Positions 45,226-58,506 are shown, numbered from the stretch's first letter. The stretch: DNA of 64,000 bases from Hymenopus coronatus (GCA_030762935.1 CM060883.1:35673501-35737500), one strand, 5' to 3'. Notes: generated by a model from the sequence alone, not told the origin. Numbers and translations: made by a program.

Positions 45226-45286
45226 TATCTTGTAGATATTTTATATGCTTTAATTACATACATGCGTGTGTCCGTGTGTGTATATA

Positions 45287-45318
<32 letters not shown>

Positions 45319-46022
45319 AACTGCATTGCACAAAAACGAAAAGTTTGTTAAATACCAGGCTTGATGTTTCAGATCAGCATTATCCAAGGATGCGACACGA
45401 AGGTTTTCAAGAAAATTACTGAATCCAAAATACGCTTAACAAAGAAGATTTTTCGAAGATTCATATTGATTTTCTCAAAAACGGTCTAACAATTTTGATT
45501 AAAATACCTTATGTTTAATTTATTTTCATGACAAATGAAGTGTAAATCTTGAATCTTCTGAAAAACTCTTAATTCTGGGTTACCTTTGTAAAACTGGAAA
45601 ACCGTAAGAGAAATGCAAAAGTTTACTATACAAATCTACATTTTAGTAGAATACGTTTTCTTTTTTTTTCTTTTTTTTTTTTTTTTTTTGTGTGTAGAGT
45701 TAACTATTTCCTGACACTCGTTAGTGCCTTCAATTTTGAAATACTTATAATTTTCTGAAACAGGAACTCCCCATTCGTTTAATATCTCTTTTGTTTTACA
45801 CCTAGTCATAATTTTGAATTATATCACATAGCGAGCAGCTTTTAGCATTAGCCTAGTGAATTCCTTTATTCCTCGTCTACTTATAAGGAGGCGCAAGTAA
45901 TAAAACTAATTCTGCTAATGTTTATCCCGATTACCATGATATATATAAACGAATAAACTGTCGTAAGCACATTTCCTTGCATCAAGGGTAGAAAAAGTCA
46001 TGTGAAAGGAAAAAATTAGAGT
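45226..46022 (+). repeat. R1 copy, 5'-truncated
   Basis: Begins near its microsatellite ((GT)n at 45,292-45,320), has a diverged body and a T-rich run (45,658-45,690). It ends GTCATGTGAAAGGAAAAAAT TAGAGTTTT, followed by the next copy's start. Confidence 0.75.
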
Positions 46023-46892
46023 TTTACTTATTCTACATGCACTATGTACATAGTGTATAGAGAAGGTATTGTATTCCACCCACAAATTCGATTCTGAAAT
46101 TTCACAGGAAATAAGACGTTTTAGGCCCCCTGTATCCGAAAAAAGCGTTTTTAGAAAAAGGTGTATGTGTGTGTCCGCGAGTCTGCGAACACGATAACTC
46201 AAAAACGAAAATTCGATCAAATACCAAACCTGGTATCTAAGTTTACCATCTACCAAGGATGCGACTAGAAGATTTTAAAGAACATCCCCCCACCCTACAA
46301 CTACCCTTAACATGGAACAATTTTCGAACATTTTTACTGTCTCAAAAAAGGCTCTAACGGTTTTGATTAAGATACCGTATATTTAAAATCATTTTTAGGA
46401 AAATAAAACGCACATTTTGAATTTTCTGGGAGTAACATCTGGAGATCTCTTTATTCTAAATGAAATTTTCTGGATTTTAAATAACTAGTAAACCGTAAGA
46501 GACAGAAAAAACTGCACAAAGATGTAGATTTCGTTAAATCACACAAGTTATGTCATATGCATTTTTTTTTCGTAGAGTTGACCATTTTTTATATTACTTG
46601 TTATTAGTTTCAGTTTTGCAGCACTTAAAAACTTTTTCACATGCGGGAATTTGTCAACTGTTGGCTATGCATAGAAACGGATTTCATCCACATGGCAATC
46701 AGCTTTTAAAACATTTGATTATCGTTTTATCCTAGTGTATTCTCTTATTTTCTTTGTGCTTACAAGGAAGCATTTCTGCCAATGTTTATATCGATTACCA
46801 TGGAGTAGATAGAAGAAAAAGCTTTTTTTATAACAATAATCAGTTACAGAGATGTAGAGAAAGTCATGTGAATGGAATACAATAGAATTTTT
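46023..46892 (+). repeat. R1 copy, full length
   Basis: Hairpin GCACTATGTACATAGTGTAT, short microsatellite (near 46,163-46,178), body, and terminus GTGAATGGAATACAATAGAA TTTTT. Confidence 0.9.
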
Positions 46893-47000
46893 ATAGTTGC
46901 TATGGAATCTATTTAATTATGTTTAAATTCACAGATATACTATGATATTTTAAAATTCCCAAAGTTTGAGACCATTAGTTGGCCTAGCTATTATTATTGT

Positions 47001-47031
<31 letters not shown>

Positions 47032-48212
47032 CGATTATTTAATGTATTTAAAAGTGTATAAAGCTAGCTTCTAGTAAGCACAGCTCAAAGTTGTTTACCA
47101 AACTTGGCTGCTGAATAAGGGAAAGTTGTTTGTTAAGGAGAACGCTATTGTCAATCACGTACTCTTGAGCATGTGCGTGCAATAGAGAAATAAGTGAAAA
47201 GCAGTTTCGGAAAGCTCTGAATCGTGTGTTGAGCGGTCCCGAGGTGTTTATGGTGCATTTAGGGTAAGGAGAGATGCATTATGAGAGACATAGACGCCAA
47301 GTTCGCGGTCAGCAGAATTTACTACATAAGTAACAGATTGTAAGATGTTGAGGCAGTCACTACTAAGTTTGAGATCATGTACGCGTAATCGCTGTTGGGG
47401 AACACTCACCGCTAAGTTTAAGACGCCTGCCTATACTCGTTGATAAATTACTATACAGTGTGAAGAGTAATTGTTATAAATGTTATACTCAAACAAAGTG
47501 AGAAAGTAATAAGTTCTACGAGAGAAGTAAAGTTAAGTCGTTGAATAGGGAAAGCTCTTACAAATCATCATAACTCAATTAGCATGTAGAGCAAAGTGCT
47601 TGTCTAAACACGTATCAATTCTAGTCAAGAATAAATGAATACATGAAAGTGAAAGTATGTTACGCATTTCGTAGAACCACTCCTAACTACCCTCATTGTA
47701 ATTACCACACAAAAGAGTCAATTTCAGGCAGACTGAGATACGCCGAGGAAGCTTCAATGGTGGATCTTAAAAATTAGGTACGTGAAGAAATCTGCTATCT
47801 TGGTAAGAGAGTACGTTCAGACACACTTAATAAACGTGGACTACAAACGTTACATATTTGGTTCTTTAAAGGGGCTATAATATCGACGCATACTTTGACT
47901 GGCGCCATACCGTCGCAAGTTTAATCAATGGTGTTGAATCGTAGGCCTTTTTAAAAAAAACACATTATTACTTACTTGTTACCTTAATTTAAGGCCTATA
48001 TTAGACTTTACTAAAGTTTAATATTTTATGTTTAAACGTAATACTTAAATATTTGAAGTGCCACAATAAGAAAAATTTAGTGTGGTGTTAGCAAAACCCT
48101 CCTCATCAATCTAACAAGAATATAAACATGATTTCTGAGAAAATCTGTAAGATTTAAAATACAACTTAGACTTCTGGTGAGAATAACAATGTAGAATATA
48201 AAAAATAATACA
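46893..48212. other. Unassigned stretch with (TTA)n
   Basis: A (TTA)n repeat at 46,990-47,030. The following 1.1 kb is of ordinary complexity and matches nothing I recognise. Confidence 0.4.
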
Positions 48213-48513
48213 ACAAAATCTTATGTGTTCCATTCATGTGACTTTGTCTACATTTCTGTAACAAATTACTGTTAAAGCTACTTCATGCTAAACGAGATAA
48301 ACAGAAAAAATACTCTCTTGTAAGGAGAAGGGGAATAATGGCATACAAAGGCTAAAATTATAGTCAAATGTTTTAAAAGCTGGTTGCAATGTGGATGCAA
48401 TTCGTTTCTTTGCATTGCCAGGAGTTACAAATTCCCGTATATAAAAAGTTCAAGTATTTTGAAAATGAAACTCTTATCAAGGAATATCTCAAAAATGGTC
48501 TACTCTACGAAAA
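48213..48513 (-). repeat. R1 outer copy, first part
   Basis: ATCTTATGTGTTCCATTCAT ... TCTACTCTACGAAAAAA, cut at an A-run by another minus R1; resumes at 49,385. Confidence 0.85.
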
Positions 48514-49384
48514 AAATCTGATGTGTTTCATTCACATGTTTTTTTCTACATCTCTGCAACAAATTATTGTTAAAAAGCATATGCTATTTGCTAATTCAGA
48601 AACAATTAGCAGAAATAGTCTTACTACTCCCTTCCTTGTAAGCGAAATAAAGGAGTACCATAGGTTAAAGTGATAGTCAAAAGCTGATTTCTCTGCGACT
48701 GAAGCTTCTTTGTTTGTATGGACAGGAGTTGACAAAATCCTGTATGAGAAAAGTATAAGTTTTTCAAAGCTGAAGCCAAAAACAAGGAATATATCAAATA
48801 CAATCAACTCCACGAAAAATGTATATAAAATTAATTCTGTGTTTTAATGTGCTCTACATTTTTTGTGTGGTAAGCTTTTGTCCATCTCTTCGGTTTAACA
48901 GTTATGTAAAATTCCTTAAAATTCATCCAAAAAAAAAGTAGTCTTCAGAAGCTATTCCCAGAAAATTCAAGATACACATTTTGTTTGGCAAGTAAATATC
49001 TTAAATATAAGAGAATGTAATCAAAATCGTTACAAACATTTTTAAGAAAACTTACATATTCCAAATGTTTTCCATATAAATGGTAGTTTGCGGTGGGGGG
49101 ATTTTCTCGAAAATGTTCGTGTCGCATCTTTGGAAGATAAACTTAAATATCAAGATTGGCTTTTTAACGCTCTTTTCGTTTTTGAGCTATGTTGCCCACA
49201 TACACACACACACACATACACACACAGCCAGACACACACGAACACTTTTCTAAAAATGCTTTTCTTTGGATTCAGGGGGTCTCAAAACATATATTTCCGG
49301 TGAAATCTCGGTATCAAATTTTTGGGTAGAATATAATACCTTCTCTATACACTATGTACATAGTACGTGTAGAGAAAGTAAAAT
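48514..49384 (-). repeat. R1 copy nested in R1, same orientation
   Basis: Complete from TCTGATGTGTTTCATTCACA to hairpin CACTATGTACATAGTACGTG then TAGAGAAAGT. Host R1 sequence reads CGAAAAAA before it and AATGTATATGAC after it, which are adjacent in other copies (CGAAAAAAATGTATAT). Confidence 0.9.
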
Positions 49385-49925
49385 AATGTATATGACAAAA
49401 ATTGTATCTTTCTGCGAGACATCCAAATTTTGTGTAGTAATGTTTAGTCTATCTCTTACGGTTTACTAGTTATACAAATTGCAGCAAAATTCATCCAGAA
49501 TAAAGAGGTCTTCAGAGGCTATTATTCGAAAATACAAGATATGCATTATATTCGTAGTAAAATATCTTTAATAAACTGTGTTTTAATCAAAATCGTAGGG
49601 CCAGTTTTGAGAAAAGATACTTTTCCAAACTTTTTCGAAGTTTTGGGGTGGGGAATAGTCCTCAAAATCTTTGTGTCATATCCTTGGAGGTTACTAAACT
49701 TACATAACAATTTTAGTATTCTACCGACTTTTCGTTTTTGACTTACCGTGTTCACACACACATGCACATATGGGCCACCCTTTTTCTAAAAATGCTCCTA
49801 TTTTGGATACAGGGGATCCTAGAGTGTCTATTTCCGATGAAATCTGCGAATCGAATTTTTCAGTGGAATGTAAATACCTTCTCTATACACTATGTAAATA
49901 GTACATGTGGAGATGGTAAAAATAC
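49385..49925 (-). repeat. R1 outer copy, second part
   Basis: Continues AATGTATATGACAAAAATTG to hairpin CACTATGTAAATAGTACATG then TGGAGATGGTAAAAA. Microsatellite reduced to CACACACACATGCACA. Confidence 0.85.
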
Positions 49926-50178
49926 CAAGAAGTTACACTTAGAAAATGCCACTAAAATCGTGGTTGTACGCATTTAAGTGCTCAGTATGTGTTAAAGTGT
50001 TTAAAAAAGTATAAAAAACTTGTTATCTTCTCTTGCAAGCTTAAAAATAATTGCTGCAGGTGTGTGTTTTATATTTGTTTGTGGTATACGCTTGATGTGA
50101 TTACTTGAAGAGGTATAGAGCTTAACACAGTGAGTTGAAGAACGATATATGAACAAAGTTATGCATCAGATTGCTTTT
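49926..50178. other. Unassigned stretch
   Basis: No recognised feature. Confidence 0.3.
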
Positions 50179-51022
50179 TATTTTCTCTACGCGTACTATG
50201 TACATAGTGTATAGCGAAGGTATTGCACTCCAACAAAAATTTCGAAACCCAGATTTCACCGGAAATATATGTTTTAGGGTCCCCTGTATAAAAAAAAAGT
50301 ATTTTCAGAAAAAGGTCCGTGTGTCCGTGTGTTATGAACACGATAACTCAAAAACGAAAAGTCGGTAGAATGCCAAACTTGGTATTTATGTTTAGTGTCT
50401 TCCAGGGATGCGACTCTAAGGTTTAGAGAAAAATCCCCCCTACCCAAACTACCCTTTACATAGAACTTTTTTCGAAAATTTTGATTTTTCAAAAATGGCT
50501 CTAAAGATTTTTAATTAAAGTATCGTATATTAAAGATAATTACCTGACAAATAAAATGTATATTTTGAATTTTCTAGAAATAGCTTCTGAAGACTACTTT
50601 ATTCTGGGTCAATTTTACGGATTTTGCATAACTGCTAAACCGTAAGAGATGGACAAAAACTTACCACACAACAAATGTAGAGCACACAATTTATGTTATA
50701 CACATTATTTTCGTGGAGTTGATTGTTTTTGAGATATTCCTTATTTTTGGTTTCAGCTATAATAAACTTGTACTTTTCTCATACAGGACTTTATGAACTC
50801 GTATCCATACAAACAAAGGAACTTCAGTCACATAGCAACCAGCTTTGATTATCAGTTTAACCTATAGTACTTCCTTATTTCTACTTACAAGGAAGCAAGT
50901 AACACGACTACTTCTGCTAATTTTTTCTCGATTAGCAGAAAGTAAATAGAGGCATAAGCTTTTTAAAAATAATTTATTGCAGAAATGTAGAAAAAGGCAT
51001 GTGAATGGAACACATCAGATTT
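50179..51022 (+). repeat. R1 copy, full length
   Basis: Hairpin GTACTATGTACATAGTGTAT, very short microsatellite (GTCCGTGTGTCCGTGTG), body, and terminus GTGAATGGAACACATCAGAT TTTTT, running straight into the next hairpin start. Confidence 0.9.
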
Positions 51023-51612
51023 TTTACTTTCTCTACACGTACTTTATATATAGTGCATAGAGTAGGTATTGTATTGCATCCAAATATTCGATACCGAGAT
51101 TTCACCCTGAAATACATGTTTTAGGACACCATTTAGGACATGTTTAGAAAAATGTCAGTGTATGTATGTCTGTCTGTCTATTTGTCTGTCTGTATGTATG
51201 TGTGTATGCATCATGGGTCAAAAACGAAAAGCCTGTAAAATACCAAAGATGATATATACCTTTAATATACTACATTTTAATCACAATCGTTAGAGCCATT
51301 TTTGAGAAAATCAAATTTTTTGAAAAAAAGTTCCAAGAAAGGGTAGTTGTGGGTGGGGGGGATTTTCTTGAAAATCTTCGTGTCGTATCTTTGGAAGATA
51401 CTAAACCTAAATACCAAGTTTGGTTTTTAGCGGACTTTTCGTTTTTGAGCTATGCCGCACATACACGGTCATTTTTCTAAAAATGCTTTTCTTGGATTCA
51501 GTGGGTCCCAAAACTTATATTTCCGGTGAAATCTCGGTATCTAATTTTTGGTTTCATTACAATACCTTCTCTATACGCTATGTACATGCGTAGGATGTGT
51601 AGAGAAAGTAAA
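51023..51612. repeat. R1 inverted fusion, hairpin ends outward
   Basis: A plus 5' part (ACTTTCTCTACACGTACTTT ... ACGAAAAGCCTGTAAAATAC) joins a minus part (GATATATACCTTTAATATAC ... GTGTAGAGAAAGT). Both outer ends are hairpin ends and both ACATCAGA termini are missing, the reverse of the 18,571 type. Confidence 0.8.
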
Positions 51613-52588
51613 AACGAATTTTGTAAGCAACAAGGCCATGGTTTATGACATGGACATCAAGTTGGAGTGCTTTCAGCGCAAATATACGGCAAGACAAATG
51701 GGATTTTAGGAATATTAATCTTCGGGTCCATATAGGCTAATCATTGTTATTTTATTCACGAAATAGCACTATTAAATACAACTCGAACTACAACTTTTCT
51801 ATAGATAAATTTATGGATAAAAGTTGAAGCTCTTGTTATATTTCTTATGATGAAATCTCAATAGAATCACCAGAAATGTTTTGCTGCCTGTCCTATAAAA
51901 CTCTCTAGTGTAACTAAAGAACAGATAGCAGTAAAATTATCGGTATCACACAGCGTTTCACTTCTTACAGCAAATACACACAATTTATTCCAAATGGAGA
52001 TCATATAGATAATATATAGATATTTCACTTTCCTCCTCCCACGTCTGACTTCAATGCACACAAATGAACATATATCCGGTTAACATACAGCGCCGTTATT
52101 TTGTAACTGTGAGGCAGGAAAATTTACATTTCAATGCCGACGTTCCAGTGCTTGATGATGCGTCATTTCGCTACTGAGTTTAATGTCGTGTATAATGGCA
52201 AAAACAGAGCGACCGAAAATAAAACCTCTCGCCCGCTTTAAATACTCATTTGCGTTACACGCGATTTGTACAGTCAAGTGTCACGTTATCATAATGTGGA
52301 AAAATTGTTTTTTCCTTCTTTTTTAACACAGATAGAGCATCGGTTTTCAAATGAACCACAGATTTTCATGACGTCATGAGTAGCGACATTAAAACCGCTC
52401 TAATGTCCGCGTCAAACGTTTGAAGCGGCTGAGAATTATCCACATGCACCAGCTGGGAGCAAAAACTTATTCTGTGAGATTTAAAGAAATAGTGGAGCTA
52501 AATTGGCAACATGCACAACAATATATATATTGTGCTCAAATATAAGGTTTTGTGATAGGAGTTTTGACGTAGAATCCGAAAAAAGTAT
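51613..52588. other. Unassigned stretch
   Basis: About 1 kb without a recognised repeat or gene. Confidence 0.4.
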
Positions 52589-53474
52589 AAGAGAAAAAAT
52601 CTGATGTGTTCCATTCACACGACTTTCTCTACATCCCTGCAAAACACATTTACTTCAGGCTAATCGAGAAAAAAAGTAATAGAAATATTCTTATTACTTG
52701 CCTCCTTTTAAGTAAAAGTGAAATAAGGGAGAACCATAGGTTAATGTGAAAGTCAAAAGCTGGTAGCTATCTGACTGAAGTTGCTTTGTTTGTGTGGACA
52801 AGAGTTGACAAAATCCTGTATGAGAAAAGTATGTTTTTTAAAGCTGAAACCAAAATCAAGGAATATCTCAAAAACGATCAACTCCACGAAAAAAAATTAT
52901 GTAACATATATTGTGTCTCTTAATGCGCTCTATATTTTTTTAACGGTAAGTTTTTGTCCAGCTCTTATGGTTTAGCAGTTATGCAAAATTCCGTAAAATT
53001 CATCCTGAATGAAGTGGTCTTAAGGGGCTATTCCCAGAAAATTCAAGATATGCATTCTATTTATCAGGGAAAAATCTTTAATATACGATGTTTTAATCAA
53101 AGTTGTTAGAGCCATTTTTGAGAAAAATCAACATTTTAGAAAAAAGTTCTGTGTAAAGGGTAGTTGGGGTGGGGGGATTTATTGAAAAGCTTCGTGTCGC
53201 ATCCTTGGAAGATACTGAACTTAAATACCAAGTTTGGTATTTAACGGACTTTTCGTTTTTGAACTACGCTACCCACACACACACACACACACACATACAC
53301 ACATACAGAAAGACAGACACTCACACGGACATTATTTTTCTAAAAATGATATTTTGGGATTCAGGGAGTCTCAAAACATATATTTCCGGTGAAATCTCGG
53401 TATCGAATTTTTGGGTGCATTACAATTCCTTCTCTATATATGTATTATGTACATAGTACGTATAGAGAAAGTAA
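52589..53474 (-). repeat. R1 copy, full length
   Basis: TCTGATGTGTTCCATTCACA to hairpin ATTATGTACATAGTACGTAT then AGAGAAAGT. (CA)n at 53,273-53,305. Confidence 0.9.
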
Positions 53475-53599
53475 AAAAAAACTCAATTCAATTCTTTCCA
53501 AACTTTTTTATGTTTATAAAAATATGCCCGTCCGGATATCCTATTTTGATACTACCTTATCTATTTTATGAATTATTTTTACACGCCACATTTATTACA

Positions 53600-53790
53600 C
53601 TTTACCGAGCAAAGTCGTAATGGCGAGGCTTACATTTGGAAGGTCCAGTGTTCAATTCCCCACTCTAACGTTGGGCTTTTCGTGGCTTTCCCTTGTCGGC
53701 TGGTGTAATTCCTCATCTATCTGAGTTTCTTTTCTCTCATTTTGATTATATTACATTTCCTCATGATTCAGGGTGTGTTTATATGTTTCG
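53600..53790 (+). repeat. SINE family 5-like, diverged
   Basis: TACCGAGCAAAGTCGTAATG and CAGTGTTCAATTCCCCAC (B-box) precede CTTTTCGTGGCTTTCCCTTG, with a T-rich tail around 53,740. Similar in order to 12,941-13,115. Confidence 0.45.
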
Positions 53791-54203
53791 AGGATTGTTG
53801 CTGAAAGAAAAAAGTATTCCACGTGGACACTAGAAGATTGCTTGATTTACAAGTCGTTCATTGCTCTATCTGAGCAACTCCAGCAATATGTCGAGTCCTC
53901 TGCCAAAACTTCTAGGGACTTCCTCGCGTTTCTGTGACGTGCTAGCCTGCACCCTATAGCCTCCTGTGGGTCCTTCACTTCAGGTTTTACTCCTGGGGGG
54001 TGGTAGGCGCAGTAAAACTCATTTAGATCGTCTGTGAGCTGTCCTCCTTCAGTCTTTGTCTTACATATTTACACTTTGATTACTGAAATCAAGAAATGAC
54101 TGAAATTTTTATAACAAAGTATGGATTATCACCTTTGACCGGAGCTAAATAATTATAATGAAATAAATGTGGCTCAGGTCATCACAGAAACGCTTTTACT
54201 GTT
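53791..54203. other. Unassigned stretch
   Basis: No recognised feature. Confidence 0.3.
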
Positions 54204-54990
54204 GGCACAAAATATTCTATACCGAGATTTCACCGCAAATATACGTTTTAGGGTCCCTTCTATTAAAAAAAAAAAAAAAAAAAGGTCCCTGTGTGTCCGT
54301 GTGTCTGTGAACACGATAACTCAAAAAGGAAAAGTCGATAAAATACCAAACTTGGTGTTTAACTTTAGCATCTTCCACGGATGCAACACGAAGATTTTGA
54401 TAAAAATTCCCCCACCCCCAAATACCCTATACATGGAACTTTTTTCGAATATTTTGATTTTCTCAAAAATGGCTCTAACGATTTTAATTGAAATAGTGTA
54501 TATTAAAGATATTTATATACCAAATAATATGTAGATATTGAATTTTCTGGGAATAGGCTCTGAAGACTACTTTGTTCTGGATGAATGTTACGAAATTTAG
54601 CATTAACTCCTAAACCGTAAGAGATGGACAAAAACCTGCTAGATAAAAATGTAGAGCATATTAAAACACACAATTTATGTTATTTAATTCTTTTTCGTGG
54701 GATTGATCGTTTTTGAGATATTCCTTGTTTTTGGTTTCAGCTTTAAAAAACTTATAATTTGTCAACTCCTGTCCATACAAAGGAACTTCAGCCACATAGC
54801 AACTAACTTTTGAGTATCACTTTAATATTTATTACTTCCTTATTTCGCTTCTACTTACAAGGAAGCAAGTAATAAGACTATCTCTGCTAGCTTTTCTCGA
54901 TTAGCATGAATTAATAGAAGTATAAGCTTTTTAATAATAATTTTTTGCAGAGATGTAGAGAAAGTCATGTGAATGGAACACATCAGATGT
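54204..54990 (+). repeat. R1 copy without hairpin end
   Basis: Begins at TTCTATACCGAGATTTCACC, carries an A19 run (54,266-54,284) in the pre-microsatellite position, short TG part, body, and terminus AATGGAACACATCAGATG. Confidence 0.85.
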
Positions 54991-55708
54991 TTTTTATTTA
55001 ATATTTTTCTGAATGTCATATTCATGAGCAACAAACAGCTTCCGCTCTGTTTGACTATAGGAATTTAAACAGCTGCAGAGAAAAACATAAAAAGAGGGAA
55101 AGCGTACTATTAAAAGCCATCATTATTTTGGTCTACATAAATTTCGTAAAAGACAAAAAGTTGTTGCCGGCAATTATTATGATTACCCCTAATATAGCTC
55201 TTCTGCTCAAGAACGCATGAAATTTATGGAAGTTGTAACCTCCTACAATGAACGGCGGACTCGAAGAAAAAAGCCTCTATACACCTGCAGCGAGTGCAGA
55301 AACCTTTAAAAACGACCAGTGTATGGCCTCTAGCCGCAATAAAATAATTATGTGCATCATTATGGATCATAATAGAACTTTTTATGTGATTAGCTGATCT
55401 CCTTCTTGTGGATATTAATTGCTGTCTAATACTTCGACATCATTTATATCATAAAATAATTTTCCTGTGAAATAACCACTGGATGCCGCTGTAAAAAGAA
55501 AATGATAGATTTATATCCATGTTAATCGAATAGAATCTTGTCCAAGCTAAATTATGATTATCGATAGTCAGCATAGCTTCAGTACAAATGAACTTTCTCC
55601 GCCGTTTTAAATAGTTCTCATCCCAATTATTATCTCAATTTTAAAATCATTCAGTTAGGCTAGACAGAGCTGAAACTGAATCATACATTTATTAGCATAT
55701 ATTTTTAT
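54991..55708. other. Unassigned stretch
   Basis: No recognised repeat or gene. Confidence 0.35.
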
Positions 55709-56544
55709 TACTTTCTCTATACGTACTATGTGCATAGTGTATAGAGGAGGTATATGTTTTAGGGCCCCCTGTATCCAAAAAAACTATTTTCAGAAAAAGG
55801 CCCGTATGTGTGTGTGTGTCCGTGTATCTGTGAACACGATAACTCAAAAACGAAAAGTCGGTAAAATACCAAATTTGGTATTTAAGTCTAGTATATTCCA
55901 GGGATGCGACACGAAGATTTTGAGAAAAATCCCCCACCCCAAACTACCCTTTACATGGAACTTTTTTCGAAAATTTTGATTTTCTAAGAAATGGTTCTAA
56001 CGATTTTGATTAAAATATCGTATATTAAAGATATTTACCTGAAAAATAAAATGTATATCTTGAATTTTCTGGGAATAGCCTCTGAAGACTACTTTATTCT
56101 GAGTGAATTTTACGATATACATTTCAAAATATACATTTTATTTATAAGGTAAATATCTGTAATATATTATATTTTAATTAAAAGCGTTAGAGCCATTTTT
56201 TAAAACAACAAAATTTTCGAAAAAAGTTTGGGTAGTTTGGGGTGGGGTATTTTCCTCAAAATCTTCGTGTCGTATCCCTGGAAGATACTAAAATTAAATA
56301 CCAAGTTTGGTATTTTTGCGAATTTTCGTTTTTGAGTTATCGTGTTCACAGACACACGGACATACTGACACACGGACACACGAACACACACACACACACA
56401 CGGACCTTTTTCTGAAAATACTTTTTTTGGGATAGAGGGGACCCTAAAACATATATTTCCGGCGAAATCTCGGTATCGAATTTTTTGGTGGAGTGCAAAA
56501 CCTTCTCTAAACACTATGTACATAGTACGTGTAGAGAAAGTAAA
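55709..56544. repeat. R1 inverted fusion, hairpin ends outward
   Basis: A plus part (55,709-56,112; hairpin GTACTATGTGCATAGTGTAT, body to GAATTTTACGATATAC) joins a minus part (56,113-56,544; ATTTATAAGGTAAATATC to GTACATAGTACGTGTAGAGA). Arms of about 400 bp are inverted copies of each other, and each has its own TG/CA tract. Confidence 0.85.
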
Positions 56545-56699
56545 AATACAATGTATACATTACACTTGTCTATAAAATAATTAAAGCATAGATTTTAATC
56601 ATAAATGTTATATCGTGTTTTAAGAACATTAACATTTTACAACAATTAAATCTAAAGTTTAATATTTAATCGGTATTTCGTTCAGCAGTTATACTGTGT

Positions 56700-56860
56700 A
56701 TGCGCGCGGACGCTTTTCTAAAATTGCTGGGTTTTTCTTTGGGATTCAGGGGGCTTCAAAATATATCTCATATTTTCGGCGAAATCTGGATACCAATTTT
56801 TGACTTGAATGCAATGCTTCCTTTTCTGACTACCGGTGCTAGTGGACAAAGTAAAAATAT
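56700..56860 (-). repeat. R1 hairpin-end fragment, diverged
   Basis: TGGGATTCAGGGGGCTTCAA, GGCGAAATCTGGATACCA and a decayed hairpin GACTACCGGTGCTAGTGGAC then AAAGTAAAAA. Confidence 0.65.
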
Positions 56861-56939
56861 CGCATTTTGAAACAGCAAACATAAACCAACAATTTGAAAT
56901 ATTTTGAAAAGATACGCATGACAAATGTAGTTTCTTAAA

Positions 56940-57172
56940 TGCCCACCTCTGTAGTGTGGTGGTGGCGTGTCTGCCTCACGTTTAAGAGGTTCCGAAAGTG
57001 GATTAGCCTGAGCTACCCGAATAAGGTTATCTTTCTGTGTTTTCCCATGTCCTGAGAAGATGTCGAGTAACTCTAGCTTCTATGGACTCTGGGCTCACTT
57101 GAGCATTATTTCACTCATTTTTATTCACTGTCCGTCATGGCCCACCATGGCGATAATCAAATCTTTTAAAAT
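56940..57172 (+). repeat. SINE family 4, plus copy
   Basis: GTGGTGGTGGCGTGTCTGCC (A-box) is followed by a damaged B-box and the body GATGTCGAGTAACTCTAGC, close to 17,888-18,130. Confidence 0.65.
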
Positions 57173-57398
57173 GCCGGTCGCTTTGCGAACCAATTAAAAT
57201 TCGTTCACTTAGCACAGCTAGGAGTAAAACAAAAGAGAGACAAAATTAAAGATGATCTACCGTTTAGGAAACATTTAAGTAGCTTAAAATTGAAACCAAT
57301 AACAAGTAGTGATTTTGAAAATGGTCAACATCGCAAAAAAATGTACCTATATTACATAAATGTTAACAGTTCTGCATTTTTTGTGTAGTAAGTTTTTG

Positions 57399-57436
<38 letters not shown>

Positions 57437-57778
57437 ATGGCTTATCACTTACGAAAAGTCATCTAGAATGAAGAGGTCTTCAGAGGCTATTCCCAAAAAA
57501 TTCAAGATATACATTTTATTTGTTATCTATAAATATCTTTAATATGCGTTATTTTAATTAAAATCACTCGAGCTATTTTTGAGAAAATAAGTTTCAACAT
57601 TTTTTCCACGTACAGAGTAGTTTGGATGGGAGAATTTTGTTGAAAATCTTCGTATCGCATCCTTGGAGGATACTAAACTTAAATACTAGGTTTGATATTT
57701 AATAGTCTTTTCGTTTTTGAGTTAAGTTGTCCACATTCACAAACAGAGACACGTATGGAAATTTTTTCTAAAAATATA
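57173..57778 (-). repeat. R1 copy, diverged, both ends missing
   Basis: Runs from CCGGTCGCTTTGCGAACC to TTTTTTCTAAAAATATAA. It contains a (TC)n tract (57,400-57,436) inside the GTTTTTGTC...CTCTTA region where other copies read TCCATCTC, an unusual second microsatellite site. It abuts a plus copy. Confidence 0.75.
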
Positions 57779-58506
57779 ATTACTTTCTCAACACGCACTA
57801 TGTGCAAGTGTACAGAGAAATTATTGTATTGCACCCAAAATTTTGACACCGAGATTTCACCGGAAATATAGTTTTGAGACTCCTGAAACAAACAAAAAAA
57901 AACAAAAAAAAAGGATTTTTAGAAAAATGTCCGTGTGTGTGTGTCTGTGAGTAGCATAGCTCAAAAACGAAAAGTCCACTAAATACCAAACTTGGTATTT
58001 AAGCTCAGTATCTTCCGAGGATGGGACACGAAGATTTTCAATCAAATCTCCAACCACCCTTTACTTGGAAAAAAATTCGCAAATTTTGATTTTCTTAAAA
58101 ATGACTCTAACGACTTTGCTTATGTTTGCTTGACAAATAAAATGTATATCTTTGAATACCTCTTTATTCTGGATGATCTTTTCTCAATTTATTAATACAA
58201 TTTATTCATATTTTCGTGGAGTAGACCGTTTTCGAGACATTCTTTATTATTGGGTTCAGTTTTAAAATATATAGCTTCTCATAGAGAACTTGTCAACACC
58301 CGGCAAAGAATCGAATTTCAATCCCATAGCAACCACGTATGTTTAGTTTATTTACCACATTTAGTCTAGTGTATTCACCCATTCCCCTTCTGTTAATGTT
58401 TATCTCGGTTAGCAAGGAACAGATAGAAGAATAAGCTCATTTAACATTAATTTCTTACAAAGATGTAGAAAAAGTCAAGTGAATGGAGCAAATCAGATAT
58501 TTTTAA
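57779..58506 (+). repeat. R1 copy, diverged
   Basis: Hairpin CACTATGTGCAAGTGTACAG, a short (GT)n at 57,932-57,944, a body with deletions, and terminus GTGAATGGAGCAAATCAGAT. Confidence 0.85.
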
